Source: Callorhinus ursinus
Lineage: Eukaryota; Chordata; Mammalia; Carnivora; Otariidae
Length of the DNA stretch: 64,000 bases
Direction of reading: 5' to 3'
Assembly (NCBI RefSeq): GCF_003265705.1
Contig: NW_020313278.1
Location: 168,235 to 232,234, forward strand
Both the position numbers and the translations under genes were made by a program. Each line of letters opens with the position of its first letter. The stretch's first letter is position 1. A model generated the notes under the pieces. It was not told where the DNA came from. It did not search any database and saw only the letters and a program-made list of their open reading frames with translations. Of the stretch, positions 35,666-45,802 are shown piece after piece.

Positions 35666-36740
35666 AAATAAAGATGAGAATTTGAGACATATTTTCTTTC
35701 CTACTGTTGCTGAAGGGTAGATCACTACCTTTGACTGAGGACTTCGGGTATGTTCTCCTGAAAACATGGAACCATTTGTGAGATCATTGTTCCTTCCTCT
35801 TCTGATGGTTCTGACATTTCCTTTTCATCAGGAAACACATGTGCTCCTCTCTGCCAGTTTCATCTTGACTTCATCGGTCACAAAAAACTCTCAAAGGAGT
35901 TCTGTTGTTTGGGTGATTTAAGCTTTGCAGATTTTGAAACTTTGCTTCAGTCGGTCCTCTAACATGTACTTCTCTGAATAATTTGTACTTGTTTCCTACA
36001 ATATCAGACTTCTTCTCATTCTCCTTTAAATGGAAGCTTGCCAGGGCTTGCTAATTGCCCCCTGCCAAGCCTATGGAGGGGAGTAGACAGAAATATTCTT
36101 GCCAAAATATTATTTTTTGAATGCTGAAGCAAGCACACTTATGCACTGGGAAACCTAACACTTGAAAAAGATACTTAATAGCCCCAGCTTTTAGTCCCAT
36201 GGCTTAATTAAATGGCAACACAGTAATTCCATTTGGATGCTGTGAACCCTGGAATTGGAGGGAGCCAATCACTTTGGGATATAGGTGGTGCATATGAAAG
36301 CATGCAAGGTAGTGAGCTGGTCCATCAGGCATCTGTCTTCTGGTGAGACTTCTGGAATATTCAACAGACATTTGCCTGTTTCCTCTCTTTCCTTAGAGAC
36401 AGCAAGTAAATGTTGGGACTCACCCCAGACACTTTATTTTAAAAAAGGCATTAATTTCATTATTCAGAAAATATTTCATGTTATGGACAGAGTGTGCAGA
36501 GGAAGGAATGGCTCATATTTGCAATTATACTACACATTTGTCTCTGATTTATGGTAACATACACACATATTCTTCCTGAAAAGATACTTGAAGTCCTTGT
36601 TTATCAAGACATCATCACTTTCCAAAATCAGTTCTATTCCCTTTGCAGAGGTTAATTTTATATGTAGTTGTGTGTGTGTGTGTTATAGTAAAATGATGAC
36701 ACTAAGCTATAGAGCAATTTTTGAAGTAAATAAAATATAA
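35666..36740. other. Unique stretch, possible conserved DNA near 36.2 kb
   Basis: No repeat recognised. 36170-36260 contains GGCTTAATTAAATGGC and evenly mixed sequence of the sort seen in conserved non-coding elements. Short (GT)n at 36669-36682. Confidence 0.35.
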
Positions 36741-36744
36741 TAAT

Positions 36745-36772
36745 GAAGATGAAGATGAAGATGATAATGATG
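36745..36772. repeat. (GAT/GAA)n short trinucleotide repeat
   Basis: AAGATGAAGATGAAGATG followed by GATAATGATG. Confidence 0.9.
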
Positions 36773-37005
36773 TTTACTGAGGGCTTTTCTCAGTGCCAGA
36801 CACAGTTTGAAGTGCTTTGTCTAGAGTCTATTTGCTCACTTAATTCTCAAAAATAATCCCATGTAGAAAGTACCATTCTAGAAATGAAGAAACTGAGGCA
36901 CCCAGAGGTTATGTAGTTTATCCAAGCCCACTCTGCTGATGAAGAAGTAGGGATGGGCCTGGGTAGTCTTGCTAAAACCAAAACTCTTAACCAGGATTTT
37001 ATACC
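36773..37005 (-). mobile_element. MIR SINE remnant
   Basis: Reverse-complement MIR: CAGTGCCAGACACAGTTTGA, AGTGCTTTGTCTAGAG, GAAATGAAGAAACTGAGGCA, AACTCTTAACCAGG. Confidence 0.82.
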
Positions 37006-37555
37006 TAGTAGAGATCATAAGTTACATAAAATTGTTGCATCCTGGCTTTATTTCCTTTACCTCTATAACCAAGCAGTTTTCCTTAATGTTATTGTAAACA
37101 TTATGATTTTAAATTGTGCACCTTTCAATTGAACAAATGTGTCACAGCTACCTGAATCATCCTCTGATGTTGAACATCATAATATTGAATAGGCTTCTAG
37201 GGAAACCTGGACCCTCAGAAATTATACATGCATTCTTTTTTCAAAGTGAGATCATTGCTTTTATAAATTTCTCCAAGGAGTCCATGGCCCAGAAAAAAAA
37301 ATCATAATAGATAATGTCTGTGTTTCTTTATTTATTCTTTAAAGGTTAATTTTTATTTGCATATTCAACATTTATTTCCTGAAAGTGATCAAAACACTGG
37401 GCAGAAGGAAGAATCAGACCTGGTCTTCTTCCTTCAGGACCCCCAACAGTATGTTCACATGTCGTTTTGATGGCCCTTTTGATTCTGAGATTCTGGGAGC
37501 CTCCAGGCAGCTCTGGATGCACTGATCTGTGGGTATCTGGCCTTTTCTAAATTAC
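37006..37555. other. Unique stretch, nothing recognised
   Basis: No gene or repeat recognised. Confidence 0.35.
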
Positions 37556-37559
37556 CCAG

Positions 37560-37745
37560 TCATGTCCACACAACTCAGCACTTCACTGTCTTTTAATTAG
37601 TCTCTATATATTAATTCTCATCTCCCCATCTATACCTTAACAGTCCTTAAAGACAAAGAGAGTACCTTCCACGTTTGTGTCCAAGGGTGGGCACGGATCA
37701 TTTGCTCAATGGAGATTCTTCGAGCATTCTTCAATAAGCCTGGTG
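37560..37745 (+). mobile_element. L2 LINE remnant
   Basis: Sense L2-like order: CAGCACTTCACTGTC, CTCCCCATCTATACCTTAAC, AAAGACAAAGAGAGTACC, TCATTTGCTCAATGGAG. Confidence 0.45.
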
Positions 37746-37769
37746 CAAAGAAGAGAATCCAAGAGATAC

Positions 37770-37870
37770 AAACTTGAGCCCCTACTCACTCTACACTCTA
37801 CTTATTAGCTCTGTGACCTTAAGAAGGTCACTTTACCTGCTGAGTCTTCATTATCCTCACCTGGAAAAAA
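37770..37870 (+). mobile_element. MIR core fragment
   Basis: ACTTATTAGCTCTGTGACCT, AAGAAGGTCACTTTACCTGC and GAGTCTTCATTATCCTCACC match the central sense MIR core. Confidence 0.75.
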
Positions 37871-38475
37871 AGGAAGGCCAGTCTATCTCTGACCATAGCT
37901 TGAAAATTAGAGATCACATACAGTTCTGCGTCTGTCCCAAAGGGGGGCTCTTTGTAAATTTCATGCCTTTTTCTTTTCTGAGTGGTCTCACCACCCATTG
38001 GCCAGACCAAGTCCATAGCTTTCCCTGTGCCGCGCTGGAGTCAGAGAGTGTTTTCCCCCATGTCTTCCCAACTCTGCCATCTGCACAGCCAACTGTTCTC
38101 TGACTGTGGGCTTCCCGCTTACAGCCCCGCTAAGCAGGTGGGGCCAACGCCTGCCTCCTCTCTGCTTTGCATGTGGAATCTGATTGTGTTTGACAGGCTG
38201 TTCACGATGGAGAAAAAAACCCATGAATTGGATTAAATGCTCTTTGTTTAGACTTTATTAGCCAAAGAGCCTGCTGCAAAATTAATTGGACAATAAGCTG
38301 TAATCTCACACTGAGGCAGAGACTCAGCCCCCTGAAACGTGGCTTTGCTTGAAGTAGGATGGGGGGGGTGGGGTTCCTAATTTACTGGGGGTCTTTAAGG
38401 AAGAAATGGGGATACAGGAAGAGAGAAGGGGACCGTAAAGACGTCCTTTCCACACAGACCTTCATCCATCCGCTT
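37871..38475. other. Unique stretch, possible conserved DNA
   Basis: 38150-38345 contains CAAAATTAATTGGACAATAA and AATTGGATTAAATGCTC, homeodomain-type A/T motifs in otherwise mixed, repeat-free DNA. Overlapping 62-109-codon frames on both strands show no domain. Confidence 0.35.
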
Positions 38476-38479
38476 GACC

Positions 38480-38650
38480 CTTAAATTCAGGTCACTTCGG
38501 CAGGTTGCTTGATCTAAGATTCAGTTTCCTCATTTGAGATAAATACAGGGTTGTGTTGGAGATCAAATAAAAACAAAAACATTTAAAGAGTTTAGCACAA
38601 ATCTTCTCATGGTGGTGAGTACTCAATACATGTTAGGTGGTATAAATTAT
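38480..38650 (+). mobile_element. MIR SINE remnant
   Basis: Sense MIR: GATTCAGTTTCCTCATTTGA, GTTGTGTTGGAGATCAAAT, AGTACTCAATACATGTTAGG. Confidence 0.75.
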
Positions 38651-38956
38651 TATTATTCTTGAAACTTAGAACATGCAGAGATGTTCCCAGAGGGCCAAGC
38701 CTTCAAGGTAGGCTTCTGAGATAGCTGTCTGATATTTTACCATAACAGAACCCCAGAAACTTCTATGAGCTTCCAGTTATCCTCCTATTGTACCTCAATT
38801 AGCCCAGAGAGAAGTGCCTTGTTGGGAGAAGAACAGGAATCCAGTGGCAGTAGAGAAAGATTTAAGAGAGCTGGTCTCTGCTGTATTCACAATAATGTAG
38901 AGCAATTATCCTACAACCATACAAATACCCCTTCTTTTTAAGATTATCCTATTAAA

Positions 38957-39150
38957 GGGGCACCTGGGTGATGCAGTCGGTTGAGCATCCGATTCTTGGT
39001 TTCAGCTTAGGTCGTGATCTCAGGGTCATGAGATTGAGCCCCACATTGGGCTCAGTGCTGAGTGCAGAGTCTGCTAGAGTTTCTCTCTCCCTCTGCCCCT
39101 CTCCACCTCTCTTTCTCTCTCTCAAATAAATAAATAAACCTTAAAAAAAA
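38957..39150 (+). mobile_element. CAN SINE, cluster member 1
   Basis: Head GGGGCACCTGGGTGATGCAG, body GATCTCAGGGTCATGAGATT, tail AAATAAATAAATAAACC. Target-site duplications AGATTATCCTATTAAA (38941-38956) and AGATTGCCCTATTAAA (39151-39166). Confidence 0.95.
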
Positions 39151-39178
39151 AGATTGCCCTATTAAAAATGCAAGTACA

Positions 39179-39379
39179 GGGGCTCCCGGGTGGCTCAGAT
39201 GGTTAAGCTTCTGCCTTCAGCTCAGGTCATGATCCCAGGGTCCTGGGATCGAGCCCCATATCGGGCTCCTGGCTCAGCGGGGAGCCTGCTTCTCCCTCTC
39301 CTTCTGCCTCTCCCCCTGCTCATGCTCTCTCTCTCTCTCTCTATCTCTGTGTCTCAAATGAATAAATAAAAATTTTTTT
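39179..39379 (+). mobile_element. CAN SINE, cluster member 2 (young)
   Basis: Head GGGGCTCCCGGGTGGCTCAG, the ATGGTTAAG variant, GGAGCCTGCTTCTCCCTCTC and the tail CTCAAATGAATAAATAAA. The target-site duplication AAAAATGCAAGTACA is perfect (39164-39178, 39380-39394). Its left copy overlaps the right duplication of member 1, so it landed immediately beside the older SINE. Confidence 0.96.
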
Positions 39380-39477
39380 AAAAATGCAAGTACAAGAAAA
39401 GATTCTTTATTCACCCATTTGTCCCAGTTTATTAATCTGAATCTTTCTTAGTTTTTTTTTTTTTAAAGAACTTTACA

Positions 39478-39713
39478 GGGGTGCCTGGGTGGTTCAGTCA
39501 ATTAAATGTCTGCCTTCAGCTCAGATCATGATCTCAGAGTCCTAGGATCAAGGCCCGCATCGGGCTCCCTGCTCTGTAGAGAATCTATCTGCTGTTCTCT
39601 CTTCCTCTGCAGCTCCCCCTGCTTGTGCTTGCACTCTCACTTTCTCTGTCAAATAAATAAATAAAATCTTTAACAATAAATAAGTTAATAAATTAATAAT
39701 AAAAAAGAACTTT
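39478..39713 (+). mobile_element. CAN SINE, cluster member 3
   Basis: Head GGGGTGCCTGGGTGGTTCAG, a longer CT-rich part and an extended AATAA/TTAATAA-rich tail. Perfect target-site duplication AAAGAACTTTACA (39465-39477, 39714-39726). Confidence 0.95.
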
Positions 39714-39726
39714 ACAAAGAAAAAAA

Positions 39727-40085
39727 ATAAAAGAACTTCTGCCCTGAAAAGTCCAGTCTGTCTCAGGTGACCAAGATGGGTGGTCACAAGCCCCTCCCTA
39801 TTTTAAAGTATTTCCCCAGCTCATTTCCCTGATATTTGAAATTTCTGCTGCTGACAGCTGTCCTTCCTTTTCCCACAGTAGATATGTAGCAACCATGTGT
39901 TGAATAAATCCCAGATTCTCCCTGGGCTGACAGCATCCACTGTGTCCAACTACAATCTCCCTTGGGTCCACATTTATATTAGCATAGTTATATTTGCTTT
40001 CTTATGGATAGTTTGGTGGCATATCCTTGCTATGCCCTGATGTCTAACATCAATTTATCTTCACATCTGAGGAGTAATTTTGTAA
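39727..40085. other. Unique stretch, nothing recognised
   Basis: Begins A-rich beside the SINE. The rest may be diverged L1M but is not assignable. Confidence 0.35.
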
Positions 40086-40089
40086 GAAG

Positions 40090-41580
40090 ACTGTATCTAC
40101 ATATCTACATCTGCCTATATTCGATTCTGACCATCATTGTCTTTTAATTTGATTAATTCATCTATTTATATTTAATATATGATATGTTTAGGTGTAACTT
40201 TGCCACTGTACTATTTTCTCTATTTGTCCCATTTATTGTGTCCCTTTTCTCTCTTCTACTTGACTTCTATCAGAGTATTTTTGTTAGATCATGTCCCCTT
40301 CCACTGATATAATAATTTTGCATACTTTTATTATTCTTGTAATATCTGAAGATTACAGCATGTGTCTTTGCGCATAGTCAAGAGTGAGATGCTGTTTTCA
40401 CTCCTTTCCTGATACTAGAACTTTGGTATACTTTAGCTCCATTTATTCCCCCTCACCTTTTGTTATATAGTTGTTACGTATTTCTATGTGTATTTTAAAT
40501 CACATAAGACAATATGGGGTGCCTGGGTGGCTCAGTCATTAAGCGTCTGCCTTTGGTTCAGGTCATGATCCCGGGGTCCTGGGATCGAGCACCGTGTTGG
40601 GCTCCCTGCTCGGTGGGGAGCCTGCCGCTCCCTCTGCTTGTGCTCTCTCTCTCCCTCTCTCTCCCTCTCTCTGCCAAATAAATAAATAAAATCTTAAAAA
40701 TATAATAATTAAAAACATAAATCACATAAGACAATACTATCATTCTTCATAGTCAATAGATACACATTTTATATGTATATCTGTTCAAATATATTCAGAT
40801 TTTTTCACTGGTCCTCATTCCCTTTCGTGCTTCCATGCTTCCATCTAGAAATGATTTTTCCTGAGCCTAAAGAACTCTTTTTAAGTATTTCTTTTACTGT
40901 AGGCCTGCTACAAATTATCTTGGGTTTTGTTTTCCCAGGAATGTCCTTAGTTTGCCTTCACTTTTGAAATATACAGAATTCTAGGTTGACAATTACTTTT
41001 ATTCAGTGTTTGTGTTCTGGCTTCCATCTTTTCCTGAAAATCAGCTGTCATATTTATTGTTATTTCTCTGAAGATAATGTTTTTGTTTTCTTTGTTTGCT
41101 TTTACAATGTTGTCTTTAGTTTTCAAAAGTTTTACTGAAAGGTCATCCAGTGTGGGTTTCTGTGTGTGACTCTTACTTGAGTTTGTAATGCTTCTTGAAT
41201 CTGTGGGTTGATGTCTTTCATCAGTTTTAGAAAATCACCAGTTCTTGTTTCTTCACATATTGCTTCTGTCCCCTTTTGTCTGTCATTCAATTATGATATC
41301 CGAGATACGTGTGTGTGAGATAAGAACACTGTGTTCCATATGCCACTTTTATGTTTTTTACTCAACCTTTTCCTCTTTGAACTTCTATCTGAAGGATTTC
41401 TACTGATTTACTTTCCAATTCATTAATACTCTCTGTGTATAGGACTGCTTCGTGAGTTACACATTACTTCAGTGTTAATTACATTTTTTCTCAGTCTTAG
41501 CTTCTCTTTGTTAAACATGGTAACTTTGGATGAATGCCATACAACACACATTTTAAACATTGTAGAGGGTCAGGATGCTT
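40090..41580 (-). mobile_element. Old L1M, long antisense fragment split by a SINE
   Basis: Antisense L1M landmarks: TATTTCTTTTACTGTAGGCC, GCTACAAATTATCTTGGGTT, TTTGCCTTCACTTTTGAAAT, AGAATTCTAGGTTGACA, CTTCTTGAATCTGTGGGTTG, CTTCACATATTGCTTCTG. It may continue with higher divergence to about 42250. The SINE 40515-40718 interrupts it. Confidence 0.7.
40515..40718 (+). mobile_element. CAN SINE inside old L1M
   Basis: Head GGGGTGCCTGGGTGGCTCAG, body GATCCCGGGGTCCTGGGATC, CT repeats, AAATAAATAAATAAAATC. Perfect 18-bp target-site duplication AAATCACATAAGACAATA at 40497-40514 and 40719-40736. Confidence 0.96.
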
Positions 41581-43095
41581 TTGTCTTTCTCCTGGAAATA
41601 TTTATTTAGCTTCCAGGAGGAAGTTCAAGTAGGGGCAGATCATCAAAATGCAGTCAGTAATCAAGATGTTTCAAAGTATGTTTGAGCCATAAAGGACATT
41701 TCTATTTCATTTCAGCTCCATGCCTCAGGTATAATCCTTCCGCTGCCCAGTGAAATGTTTGCCATGTTTCCTAGAGCTTCTCCACTTTGATGAATCCTGA
41801 ACCCCAGTCCTTATCTTTTCTGAACTTTTGATTAGCTTCTGAGCCCACCCATGACTTTCTGCCTGGGGTTTCTGCCTCTCCTCCTGTCACTCCCTTATAA
41901 ATCAACAAATAACTCAAGGGGCAAACTAGCTTAAGACTATCAGCCTCCATTCCTGTACTTATTTTCTTTCTGGGATCTTTTCCACTAGTATCCTGGTTGT
42001 CTTGGTAATTCTGAACTTCATATTTGCTTTTCTGTTTGGCCTCTACAACCCCAAGAAACTGACATAAGTTCTCAACTTCTCTGAGTCTTAGCAGATACTT
42101 TCTGCTCAGATTCTCAAACTTCCTGGACTGATCTCAGTAAGTTTACATTGCCTTTAGGACCTTGTCCTTGTTGAGTCATAGCTTCTCTGATAACTACCAA
42201 ATGCCTTTTATTATAATACGTTATTTTTAGTTTTTCCTGGTGGGAGTGTTGATTTGACAGAATGTCGTTTATCAGAACTACAGATGGATATTTGGGTCTA
42301 CATTTCAAGCTGTGGAATTCGTTAGGATCTCGAATTTCTTGTCAGTGTCTCCAAATTGAGTCCCAGAACCCAGAAGGGAATGTTCTGGTTTTACTTGGGA
42401 ACCCCTCAGAAGAAGCCCCATTTTGTGGCAGGGAGGGAAAGACAGAGGACTTTCAAGACTGCCGTCTGGCTCCCTGGCAGCTCTGCACCACACTCTCTCC
42501 TCTTCAGAGAGAACGCCTCGTCCCATATGCTCCCTGAGACAGGAAGCTCTGTCCAGGGCCTCTTTCCAAAAGCAAGCACGATTTCCCACGTGGGTAACTT
42601 GGGAGTTTTATCTCTTCAGGCTTTTCTCTGAGTCATTCAAGGTCAGCTCTCCTAGCAGGTCTGAAGTCCGTGCCTTTGGAAGGCATGGTGCTGGCTTCCC
42701 AGAATCAAGAGTGGATCCCTCTCTCCAGGCCTGTTTCCTGTCTTTTGGATGCAGATGCTGTTCCACTTTCCTCTACCTCCCAGTTTATGCATTTGAAACC
42801 TTCCATTCCCTCATTTCCACAGGCACTGTGGCTGAGTTCTGTTACCTAACTTCAGACCCAGACCTCTGCCTCCAACACATCATCTCTCACCCTGGGTAAC
42901 TGCCAACTGGTGTTTCTCTGGCTTAGTCTCTCCTGCCCCACACCCACCCCTCCGAGTCAAACTAGCTTCTCTATATTTCCAAAATGCACCCTTGGGCAGG
43001 CTGGTATCCCTCGAAAGGGTGGGCAACATAATATGCAAATGCTCTTGTACTTCATTCACGGAAGGAAAGACAATCACAGCCCCTCCCAAGAACAA
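41581..43095. other. Mostly unassigned stretch
   Basis: The left part may be weak antisense L1M. 42262-42899 has four overlapping frames on both strands, the longest 158 codons (42423-42899, +), without a recognisable domain. No gene called. Confidence 0.35.
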
Positions 43096-43099
43096 CGTG

Positions 43100-43360
43100 T
43101 AAATATCTACCACTAAAAAATGTACATACTCTTTACTCTGAAATTCCAGTTCTGCTAATTTACCTTTGGGTATAATTGGATATAATGGTAAGTATATCCA
43201 TTAAGTATAGGTAAGTATATCCATTGCAACACTGTTCACCATAAAGATTGGAAGAAACCTAAATGGTCATTAGCTGATGCTGTTTAAATAAATTATGCTG
43301 ATTCCAGCAGGAATGCCTTGTGGTTTAAAAAAAAAAAGCATAAGGTGAATGCTTAATTTC
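43100..43360 (+). mobile_element. Old L1M 3' region, sense
   Basis: TGAAATTCCAGTTCTGCTAA, CATTGCAACACTGTTCACCA, GATTGGAAGAAACCTAAATG and TTAAATAAATTATGCTGATT match sense old L1. It contains a local direct repeat: GGTAAGTATATCCATT at 43187-43202 and 43210-43225. Confidence 0.65.
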
Positions 43361-43388
43361 TTTTATGAATCAATTTGTCAAGATATCT

Positions 43389-44819
43389 TTTTATTGTTTT
43401 TTTTTTTTTAATTTTTTATTGTTATGTTAATCACCATATATTACATCATTAGTTTTTGATGCAGTGTTCCATGATTCATTGTTTGTTCATAACACCCAGT
43501 GCACCATGCAAAACGTGCCCTCCTCAATACCCATCACCAGGCTAACCCATCCCCCCACCCCCCTACCCTCTAGAACCCTCAGTTTGTTTTTCAGAGTCCA
43601 TCATCTCTCATGGCTCGTCTCCCCCTCTGACATACTCCCCTTTTCTTCCTCTCCTGTTATCTTCTTCTTTTCCTTTTTTCTTAAAATATGTTGCGTTATT
43701 TGTTTCAGAAGTACAGATCTGTGATTCAACAGTCTTGCACAATTCACAGCGCTCACCGTAGCACATACCCTCCCCAATGTCTATCACCCAGCCACCCCAT
43801 CCCTCCCACCCCCAACCACTCCAGTAACACTCAGTTTGTTTCCTGAGATTAAGAATTCCTCATATCAGTGAGGTCATGTGATACATGTCTTTCTCTGATT
43901 GACTTATTTCACTCAGCATAACACCCTCCAGTTCCATCCACGTCGTTGCAAATGGCAAGATCTCATTCCTTTTGATGGCTGCATAATATTCCATTGTGTA
44001 TATATACCACCTCTTCTTTATCCATTCATCTGTCGATGGGCATCTTGGCTCTTTCCACAGTTTGGCTATTGTGGACATTGCTGCTATAAACATTGGGGTA
44101 CATGTACCCCTTCGGGTCCCTACATTTGTATCTTGGTGGTAAATACCCAGTAGTGCAATTGCTGGATCGAACGGTAGCTCTAATTTCAACTGTTTGAGGA
44201 ACCTCCATACTGTTTTCCAGAGGGGCTGCACCAGCTTGCATTCCCACCAACAGTGTAGGAGGGTTCCCCTTTCTCCACATCCCCGCCAACATCTGTCGTT
44301 CCCTGACTTGTTAATTTTAGCCATTCTGACGGGTGTGAGGTGGTATCTCATTGAGGTTTTGATTTGGATTTCCCTGATGCCGAGTGATGTTGAGCACTTT
44401 TTCATGTGCCTGTTGGCCATTTGGATGTCTTCTTTGGAGAAATGTCTGTTCATGTCTTCTGCCCATTTCTTGATTGGATTATTTGTTCTTTGGGTGTTGA
44501 GTTTGATAAGTTCTTTATAGATTTTGGATACTAGCCCTTTATCTGATATGTCGTTTGCAAATATTTTCTCCCATTCTGTCGGTTGTCTTTTGGTTTTGTG
44601 GACTGTTTCTTTTGCTGTGCAAAAGCTTTTTATCTTGATGAAATCCCAATAGTTCATTTTTGCCCTGGCTTCCTGTGCCTTTGGCGATGTTTCTAGGAAG
44701 AAGTTGCTGCGGCTAAGGTCGAAAAGGTTGCTACCTGTGTTCTCCTTTAGGATTTGGATGGACTCCTGTCTCACGTTTAGGTCTTTCAACCATTTGGAGT
44801 CTGTTTTTGTGTGTGGTGT
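43389..44819 (-). mobile_element. L1 3' end (ORF2 C-terminus, 3'UTR, poly-A)
   Basis: Relatively young carnivore-type L1, 5'-truncated, on the minus strand: poly-A (seen as T runs near 43397-43426), 3'UTR to about 43859, then the ORF2 C-terminal part to 44819. The 3'UTR holds two related C-rich blocks (43546-43568 and 43795-43813), which are G-quadruplex-type motifs on the L1 sense strand. At 44819/44820 it meets an oppositely oriented L1 piece. This is the left arm of a long inverted repeat. Confidence 0.95.
43860..44819 (-). pseudogene. L1 ORF2p C-terminal fragment, frame intact to stop
   Basis: Remnant of LINE-1 ORF2, which in a full element encodes endonuclease, reverse transcriptase and a C-terminal Cys-rich segment. 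The open frame runs 44879-43860, but its first 20 residues are antisense read-through of the adjoining L1. True ORF2 begins around residue 21 ([10 protein letters not shown]) and ends at the natural stop after MYHMTSLI. The Cys-rich motif CX3CX7HX4C is intact: C197, C201, H209, C214 of this frame ([18 protein letters not shown]). There is no endonuclease or reverse-transcriptase domain and no promoter, so it cannot act on its own. The absence of stops over about 320 codons fits a fairly recent insertion. The first about 120 ORF2 residues are identical to those of the opposite arm, and differences cluster after that. Confidence 0.93.
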
Positions 44820-45596
44820 TGGGAAAATTGGACAGCCACATGCAGAAGAATGAAACTGGACCATTTCCTTACACCACACACAAGAATAGACTCCAAATGG
44901 TTGAAAGACCTAAACGTGAGACAGGAGTCCATCCAAATCCTAAAGGAGAACACAGGTAGCAACCTTTTCGACCTTAGCCGCAGCAACTTCTTCCTAGAAA
45001 CATCGCCAAAGGCACAGGAAGCCAGGGCAAAAATGAACTATTGGGATTTCATCAAGATAAAAAGCTTTTGCACAGCAAAAGAAACAGTCCACAAAACCAA
45101 AAGACAACCGACAGAATGGGAGAAAATATTTGCAAACGACATATCAGATAAAGGGCTAGTATCCAAAATCTATAAAGAACTTATCAAACTCAACACCCAA
45201 AGAACAAATAATCCAATCAAGAAATGGGCAGAAGACACAAACAGACATTTTTCCAAAGAAGACATCCAAATGGCCAACAGACACATGAAAAAGTGCTCAA
45301 CATCGTTCAGCATCAGGGAAATCCAAATCAAAACCTCAATGAGATACCACCTCACGCCAGTCAGAATGGCCAAAATTAACAAGTCAGGAAACGACAGATG
45401 TTGGCGGGGATGCGGAGAAAGGGGAACCCTCCCACACTGTTGGTGGGAATGCAAACTGGTGCAACCACTCTGGAAAACAGTATGGAGGTTCCTCAAAAAG
45501 TTGAAAATAGAGCTACCATACAATCCAGCAATTGCACTACTGGGTATTTACCCCAAAGATACAAATGTAGAGATCCGAAGGGGTACGTGCACCCCA
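44820..45596 (+). mobile_element. Opposed L1 ORF2 segment, 3'-truncated
   Basis: Sense L1 starting mid-ORF2 (GGGAAAATTGGACAGCCACA) and ending abruptly after GGGGTACGTGCACCCCAG, with no 3'UTR or poly-A. From 44871 on it is the inverted counterpart of 44819-44094. The first 51 bp (44820-44870) are L1 sequence upstream of the shared part and serve as the spacer. Confidence 0.95.
44820..45596 (+). pseudogene. L1 ORF2p C-terminal fragment, lacking its end
   Basis: The open frame 44811-45653 (280 codons) is L1 ORF2 from about residue 4 ([17 protein letters not shown]) to about 262 (RRGTCTP), then read-through into flanking DNA. It has the same CX3CX7HX4C residues, C197, C201, H209 and C214. Compared with the minus-strand copy, the shared region is identical until about residue 142, then shows substitutions such as Met143Thr, Leu208Pro and Phe/Tyr and Asp/Asn changes further on. 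It has no catalytic domains and no natural stop. Known L1 5' inversions give two abutting segments of one element; here both arms cover the same segment, which is unusual. Confidence 0.92.
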
Positions 45597-45619
45597 GTCA
45601 AAGTCTCTAGTCCTTTTGC

Positions 45620-45755
45620 AACCATATGCCAGTTACTTCCTACTTGCTTCTAAAGGCAGATCTCTTCTTGTCACTTGGCTGCTCAAATTCTTCACTGGTT
45701 TCCCATCATGCTCAGGATAAAGTGTAAATTTTCTAACTCTGTCAATACTCTCATT
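45620..45755 (+). mobile_element. L2 LINE fragment
   Basis: Sense L2: AAAGGCAGATCTCTTCTTGT, CACTTGGCTGCTCAAATTCT, TCACTGGTTTCCCATCATGC, TCAGGATAAAGTGTAAATTT. Confidence 0.75.
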
Positions 45756-45802
45756 TTGTATGTTGGAAAAATTCTGAAGGTCTTTCAATTCCTCCAAAAT
45801 TA

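Larger units (their letters stand above)
44094..45596. repeat. Long inverted repeat made by two L1 pieces
   Basis: Arms 44094-44819 and 44871-45596 pair around a 51-bp spacer; paired coordinates sum to 89690. By eye, 44888-45237 is identical to the complement of 44453-44802 (350 bp). The next blocks outward differ at roughly 3-5 positions per 60 bp, and two differences lie close to the spacer (44884 and 44887). Confidence 0.93.

Noticed and set aside
38957..40718. Regularly spaced similar repeats as a CRISPR-like array
   Set aside because: The repeats are roughly 200-bp SINEs with separate target-site duplications and unequal spacing in a mammalian genome.
42423..42899. 158-codon plus-strand open frame
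   Set aside because: Three other frames overlap it on both strands, no domain is visible, and the codons look like random GC-balanced DNA.
43899..44520. Plus-strand open frames over the L1 (84 and 108 codons)
   Set aside because: They are antisense shadows of the L1 ORF2 fragment on the minus strand.
45170..45523. 117-codon minus-strand frame
   Set aside because: Antisense shadow of the plus-strand L1 ORF2 piece; it repeats the shadow protein of the left arm.
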